Shown: one piece after another, positions 5,884 through 9,401 of the stretch | Layout: every line of letters begins with the position of its first letter | Position numbering within the stretch: position 1 is the stretch's first letter | Assembly: GCA_016788685.1 (NCBI GenBank) | Contig: JAEUSS010000268.1 | Span: forward strand, 1-9,401 | Length of the DNA: 9,401 bases | Origin: Prolixibacteraceae bacterium | Lineage (GTDB): Bacteria; Bacteroidota; Bacteroidia; Bacteroidales; Prolixibacteraceae | Direction of reading: 5' to 3' | Notes under the pieces: model-generated | What the model was told of the DNA's origin: nothing | The model's input: only the letters and a program-made list of their open reading frames with translations | Database searches by the model: none | Translations under genes and position numbers: made by a program

Positions 5884-7329
5884 TTAGCCGACGCTGCCTT
5901 CCAGACTGATTGACAGCAACTTTTGCGCCTCGACGGCAAATTCCATCGGGAGTTTATTCAGCACTTCCCGGGCATAACCATTGACGATCATGCCAATGGC
6001 ATCTTCCGTAGAAATTCCGCGCTGATTGCAGTAAAAGATCTGGTCTTCGCCAATTTTTGACGTGGTCGCTTCATGTTCGACAATCGATGATTTGTTGCCT
6101 ACTTCGATGTAAGGGAAAGTATGTGCGCCACAGGTCGACCCCAGCAAAAGTGAGTCGCACTGAGAAAAATTACGTGCATTGGTTGCCCCGGGCATGACCT
6201 TCACCAGCCCGCGATACGAGTTATCACTCTTCCCGGCCGAAATACCTTTTGAAACAATTGTACTTTTGGTGTTCTTGCCAATGTGGATCATTTTAGTTCC
6301 GGTATCGGCCTGCTGATGGTGATTGGTTAAGGCAACAGAATTAAATTCGCCCACCGAATTATCGCCGATCAGCACGCAGCTCGGATACTTCCAGGTTATA
6401 GCCGAGCCGGTTTCAACCTGAGTCCAGCTGATTTTAGATGACTCACCACGGCAGATTCCGCGCTTGGTCACGAAATTATATATTCCGCCTTTACCTTCCT
6501 TATCACCCGGATACCAGTTCTGAACAGTTGAATATTTCACTTCTGCACGATCCATCGCTATAATTTCAACAACCGCGGCATGCAGCTGATTCTCGTCACG
6601 CATCGGTGCCGTACAGCCTTCGAGGTAACTTACATAGCTGTCATCTTCGGCCACAATCAGGGTCCGTTCGAACTGCCCCGTCCCGGCAGTGTTAATCCTG
6701 AAATAAGTAGAAAGTTCCATCGGGCAGCGAACACCTTTCGGGATGTAACAGAATGATCCGTCGGAAAACACAGCCGAATTCAGTGCTGCAAAAAAGTTAT
6801 CGGTAGTAGGAACCGCCATTCCGAGGTATTTCTTTACCAACTCCGGATGTTCGATCAATGCTTCGCTGAAAGAGCAGAAAATAATTCCTTTTTCGGCCAG
6901 AACTTTTTTGAACGTTGTGGCAACCGAAACACTATCCATGACCACATCAACAGCTACCCCTGCCAGATGCTTCTGTTCTTCAACCGAGATTCCCAGTTTT
7001 TTAAATGTCTCAAGCAACTCCGGATCAACCTCATCCAAACTTTGATATTTAGCCTGATTCCGCGGCGCTGCATAGTAAATAGTTTCCTGAAAATCAATCG
7101 GAGGTATTCTCAGGTAGGCCCATTCCGGCGCTTTCATTTTGAGCCATTCGCGGTAGGCTTTCAGCCTGAACTCAAGCATAAACTCAGGTTCGTTCTTCTT
7201 TGCCGAAATCAACCTGATCACATCTTCATTCAAGCCTTTCGGAATCACATCGGTATCGATATCGGTTACAAAACCATATTCGTATTCCTTTGTCGTTATA
7301 TCGCTTAATAATTTTTCCTGATTTTCCAT
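5884..7329 (-). CDS. sufB: Fe-S cluster assembly scaffold protein SufB
   Basis: SufB is the main scaffold subunit on which the SufBC2D complex assembles Fe-S clusters. The 481-residue protein is of normal length and close to the family consensus throughout. It has the N-terminal region [19 protein letters not shown] (45-63), the [17 protein letters not shown] segment (197-213), the central VQNWYPGD region (269-276), and the C-terminal block [19 protein letters not shown] (392-410), [14 protein letters not shown] and [20 protein letters not shown]400 in GSTCGAHT corresponds by motif to the essential C405 of E. coli SufB. It is first in the operon sufB-sufC-sufD. The start follows AGAGGAC closely, a purine-rich sequence that is probably too near the ATG for a standard Shine-Dalgarno. 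No sufS, sufE or sufU lies beside the operon in this window. Confidence 0.98.
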   Translation of the reverse strand: MENQEKLLSDITTKEYEYGFVTDIDTDVIPKGLNEDVIRLISAKKNEPEFMLEFRLKAYREWLKMKAPEWAYLRIPPIDFQETIYYAAPRNQAKYQSLDEVDPELLETFKKLGISVEEQKHLAGVAVDVVMDSVSVATTFKKVLAEKGIIFCSFSEALIEHPELVKKYLGMAVPTTDNFFAALNSAVFSDGSFCYIPKGVRCPMELSTYFRINTAGTGQFERTLIVAEDDSYVSYLEGCTAPMRDENQLHAAVVEIIAMDRAEVKYSTVQNWYPGDKEGKGGIYNFVTKRGICRGESSKISWTQVETGSAITWKYPSCVLIGDNSVGEFNSVALTNHHQQADTGTKMIHIGKNTKSTIVSKGISAGKSDNSYRGLVKVMPGATNARNFSQCDSLLLGSTCGAHTFPYIEVGNKSSIVEHEATTSKIGEDQIFYCNQRGISTEDAIGMIVNGYAREVLNKLPMEFAVEAQKLLSISLEGSVG

Positions 7330-7400
7330 GTCCTCTGTTTTCTTTCTCTTCTGAATTACATCACCATTAACAATCTTATACCCCGACTGTTTAAATTTAA

Positions 7401-7431
7401 TTGCAAAGATAAGGAAGTAAAGCTATTTTTG
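7401..7431 (+). promoter_or_regulatory. Probable thiL promoter
   Basis: TTG (7401-7403), a 20-nt spacer and TATTTTTG (7424-7431) match the Bacteroidota -33/-7 pattern. The RNA would start near 7437, about 40 nt before the thiL ATG. It occupies nearly the same DNA as the sufB promoter on the other strand. Confidence 0.65.
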
Positions 7432-7437
7432 TCCAAA
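7404..7437 (-). promoter_or_regulatory. Probable sufBCD promoter (minus strand)
   Basis: Read on the minus strand, TTTG (7437-7434), a 22-nt spacer and TATCTTTG (7411-7404) match the Bacteroidota -33/-7 consensus. The RNA would start near 7397, leaving a leader of roughly 65-70 nt before sufB. It overlaps the divergent thiL promoter. Confidence 0.6.
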
Positions 7438-7477
7438 GTTTTCAGGTAATAAATACCTTTAAGTCTTAATTTTTAAC

Positions 7478-8527
7478 ATGGAAGAAACAAAAAAACCAAC
7501 GCTGCTTTCTGAACTTGGTGAGTTTGGATTAATTACCCGTCTGACCGAGAAAATACAACTTAAAAATACAAGCACAATCAAAGGCGTTGGCGACGATGCG
7601 GCAGTTTTAAGCTTTCCCGACCGGAAGATTGTAGTCACCACCGATCTTTTGGCCGAAGGTATTCATTTCAACCTGATGTATGTTCCGCTAAAACACCTGG
7701 GATACAAAGCCGTGGTCGTAAACCTGTCGGATGTTTTTGCCATGAATGCCACTCCGAAGCAAATCACTGTTTCGATAGCCATTTCATCTAAATTTTCGCT
7801 CGAAGCGATTGAAGAACTGTATTCAGGGATTCATCTGGCCTGCGAAAAATACGGAGTCGACCTCATTGGCGGCGACACGACCTCCTCGCTCACCGGACTG
7901 ACCATCAGCATTACCGCTATTGGCGAGGCGACCGATGAAGAACTGGTCTACCGCAGTGGCGCCAGGGTAAACGATCTACTCTGTGTTTCCGGCGACCTGG
8001 GTGGCGCATACATGGGGCTGCAGCTCCTGGAACGCGAAAATGAAGTATTCAAGGTAAATCCGAATCAGCAACCTCAATTCGATGGCTACGACTACATCCT
8101 GGAACGCCAGCTGAAACCCGAAGCCCGCGGAGACATCAGAGAGTTGCTCAAGACTTTGAATATCAAACCAACTTCGATGATCGACATTTCCGACGGGCTT
8201 TCGTCGGAAGCGCTGCATTTATGCAAGGCCTCAAAAGTAGGCTGCAGCATTTACGAAGAAAAAATACCGCTCGACAACCAAACCAAACAGTTTGCCGCAG
8301 AACTGAGCATTAACCCGCTGGTGGCCGCCCTTAACGGAGGCGAAGACTACGAACTGCTCTTTACGGTTCCGTTAGCCGCCTTTGACGTGATTAAAAAAGA
8401 ATTCGACATTACCGTAATCGGGCATATTACTCCTGAAAGCGAAGGAGCCAACCTGATCACCACCGGAGGATCGGTTATTCCGCTTCAGGCCCAGGGATGG
8501 AACCCGCTGATGAACACCAAAAAATAA
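7478..8527 (+). CDS. thiL: Thiamine-monophosphate kinase
   Basis: ThiL phosphorylates thiamine monophosphate to thiamine diphosphate with ATP, the last step of vitamin B1 cofactor synthesis, in the cytosol. The 349-residue protein carries the family motifs in order: GVGDDAAV (37-44), which binds Mg/ATP; TTDLLAEGIHF (54-64); NLSDVFAMNATP (82-93); GGDTTSS (131-137); MIDISDGLSSE (234-244); and NGGEDYELLFT (287-297). It belongs to the PurM/ThiL ATP-binding superfamily. The start has the usual ThiL N-terminus (LSELGEFGLITRL); no Shine-Dalgarno is visible. No other thiamine gene lies nearby and no TPP riboswitch is visible in the short leader. It stands alone, divergent from sufB, and is closed by a very strong terminator. 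Confidence 0.97.
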   Translation: MEETKKPTLLSELGEFGLITRLTEKIQLKNTSTIKGVGDDAAVLSFPDRKIVVTTDLLAEGIHFNLMYVPLKHLGYKAVVVNLSDVFAMNATPKQITVSIAISSKFSLEAIEELYSGIHLACEKYGVDLIGGDTTSSLTGLTISITAIGEATDEELVYRSGARVNDLLCVSGDLGGAYMGLQLLERENEVFKVNPNQQPQFDGYDYILERQLKPEARGDIRELLKTLNIKPTSMIDISDGLSSEALHLCKASKVGCSIYEEKIPLDNQTKQFAAELSINPLVAALNGGEDYELLFTVPLAAFDVIKKEFDITVIGHITPESEGANLITTGGSVIPLQAQGWNPLMNTKK

Positions 8528-8570
8528 AAAACAAAGAGCGGAGGTTTTTGCTCTCCGCTCTTTGTTTTTT
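8526..8570 (+). terminator. Very long perfect hairpin terminator after thiL
   Basis: An 18-bp perfect inverted repeat pairs 8526-8543 (six A, then CAAAGAGCGGAG) with 8553-8570 (CTCCGCTCTTTG, then six T) around a 9-nt loop. It begins within the thiL stop codon. The A and T tracts at the two ends allow it to act on both strands. Confidence 0.92.
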
Positions 8571-8768
8571 CCGAAGTCCGACAATACCCCGTCTTTTACT
8601 TTCCGGCACCTCCCTTTCAGAAAATTCGCGCTGTAAGTTCCCCCGACTTTCTGTGATTTGTACAAAACTGAAGTGGAGCGACACCAGATTCTCCTTAAAA
8701 ACACTAAATTTATAAACCTAATATTTAAAGATCTGTCCGAAAAAACATACATTCTTTAAACTCAGGCT
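8571..8768. other. Intergenic stretch between thiL and the DedA gene
   Basis: About 200 nt with no supported gene on either strand. The last ~90 nt are A/T-rich, as expected for a promoter of the DedA gene, but I find no good match to TTTG-N19..22-TAnnTTTG and no clear hairpin. Confidence 0.5.
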
Positions 8769-9401
8769 ATGTTCAGCGAACTTTTTCATTCGTGGATCAA
8801 GCATTGCATCGTGTTATTTTTTCTCACTTTTGTACAGGAAGATGCAGCAATTGTTGCCGCATCATTTTCGAATGTCGAGTACGGATTACCTTTTGGTTTG
8901 GCCTTTTTCAGCATTTATACCGGAATTATTGCCGGCGACCTTTTTATATACGGACTGGGGCGGGCCGCGCAACAAAACAGCTGGTTACGCTCGAAAGTCA
9001 TTGGCCCCAAAGTCGACCAGGTCAAAAGCTGGCTAGAGGATAACTTTGTATGGGCTGTGGCTGTCTGCCGCGTTACCCCCACCCTTCTGTTTCCCACATT
9101 TGTTGCCATTGGCTGGTTCCGGATGCCAGTCAAACGATTTATTCTGATCACGGTTATCTCGTCGGCCATTTACACACCGATCGTTTTTCTGCTCGTCACA
9201 TTGCTTGGCGACCTGGTTTTATACCAATTGGGTTATTGGGCCTGGGCTGTTGTGCTATTGGCTGTCATCCTGTTTCCCCTCAGAAAAACATTGTTTTCAT
9301 TCTCAGGCAACCGGAATAACGAAAACACTTCCGTTTTAACTATTCCATTCCTGAATCCTCCGGCCAACCAGTCTCATATCCCGAAAAAACAGCACCGGGG
9401 C
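8769..9401 (+). CDS. DedA-family (VTT domain) inner membrane protein, 3' end outside window
   Basis: The frame from ATG 8769 stays open for 211 codons to the window edge. DedA proteins are inner-membrane proteins, some shown to move undecaprenyl phosphate or other lipids across the membrane and linked to proton-motive force. Visible signs: a hydrophobic N-terminal segment leading into FVQEDAAIVAASFS (21-34) with the conserved acidic pair E24/D25; YTGIIAGDLFIYGLGR (50-65) with D57 in the typical GD...Y..GR motif; VAVCRVTPTLLFPTFVAIGWFRMPVKRF (97-124) with R101 and RMP..RF, matching the family's R..P......G..RMP..RF block; then two more hydrophobic stretches (~125-149 and ~155-170). After residue ~180 it turns hydrophilic (SGNRNNENTSVL, then a proline-rich SHIPKKQHRG), a possible linker to another domain outside the window. 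The exact substrate cannot be read. Confidence 0.87.
   Translation, partial: MFSELFHSWIKHCIVLFFLTFVQEDAAIVAASFSNVEYGLPFGLAFFSIYTGIIAGDLFIYGLGRAAQQNSWLRSKVIGPKVDQVKSWLEDNFVWAVAVCRVTPTLLFPTFVAIGWFRMPVKRFILITVISSAIYTPIVFLLVTLLGDLVLYQLGYWAWAVVLLAVILFPLRKTLFSFSGNRNNENTSVLTIPFLNPPANQSHIPKKQHRG

Noticed and set aside
6847..7308. A 153-codon plus-strand open frame inside sufB
   Set aside because: Antisense to strongly conserved SufB sequence, with no family resemblance and no start signal.
8372..8752. A 126-codon minus-strand open frame over the end of thiL and the following gap
   Set aside because: It crosses the thiL terminator hairpin and the thiL coding end, and the product is low-complexity basic sequence with no recognisable motif.

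Overview
The window looks like chromosomal core DNA of a Bacteroidota bacterium, most likely a Bacteroidales/Marinilabiliales-type organism. Three things point there. Start codons mostly lack a Shine-Dalgarno sequence. Several intergenic regions carry the Bacteroidota promoter pattern TTTG-N19..22-TAnnTTTG. The gene set is also typical: PPK1, OxyR, a sufBCD cluster, and tRNA-Glu followed by rpsT. The exact genus cannot be read from the sequence. I see no transposase, phage gene, CRISPR array or other mark of a mobile region.

Layout, left to right. (i) 3-587 (+) is the C-terminal end of polyphosphate kinase 1, which reads in frame with no stop codon into a complete ArsC-family protein; a bidirectional terminator follows. 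(ii) 631-1419 (-) is a lipoprotein of unknown function. (iii) 1479-1997 (+) is a SpoU/TrmH-type RNA 2'-O-methyltransferase, followed by oxyR (2059-3000, +), which has a perfect 21-bp palindrome just before its start codon. (iv) 3001-3589 (+) is a unit with two tandem promoter-like sites, tRNA-Glu(UUC), rpsT and a strong terminator. (v) 3618-7329 (-) is the sufB-sufC-sufD operon for Fe-S cluster assembly, with its own terminator. (vi) 7330-7477 is a divergent promoter region in which the sufB and thiL promoters appear to interleave. (vii) 7478-8570 (+) is thiL with a very long hairpin terminator. (viii) 8769-9401 (+) is a DedA-family membrane protein that runs off the window.

Functionally the window is housekeeping with a redox flavour: OxyR senses peroxide through a C200/C209 pair, SufBCD is the usual oxidative-stress-tolerant Fe-S scaffold, and the ArsC-family protein is a thiol oxidoreductase. 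Apart from sufBCD and tRNA-Glu-rpsT, the genes appear to be separate transcription units rather than one pathway.

I did not find a clearly new multi-gene system. The items most worth a second look are the PPK1-ArsC read-through, the palindrome at the oxyR start, the interleaved sufB/thiL promoters, the tandem promoters of the tRNA-rpsT unit and the four-cysteine tail of SufD.
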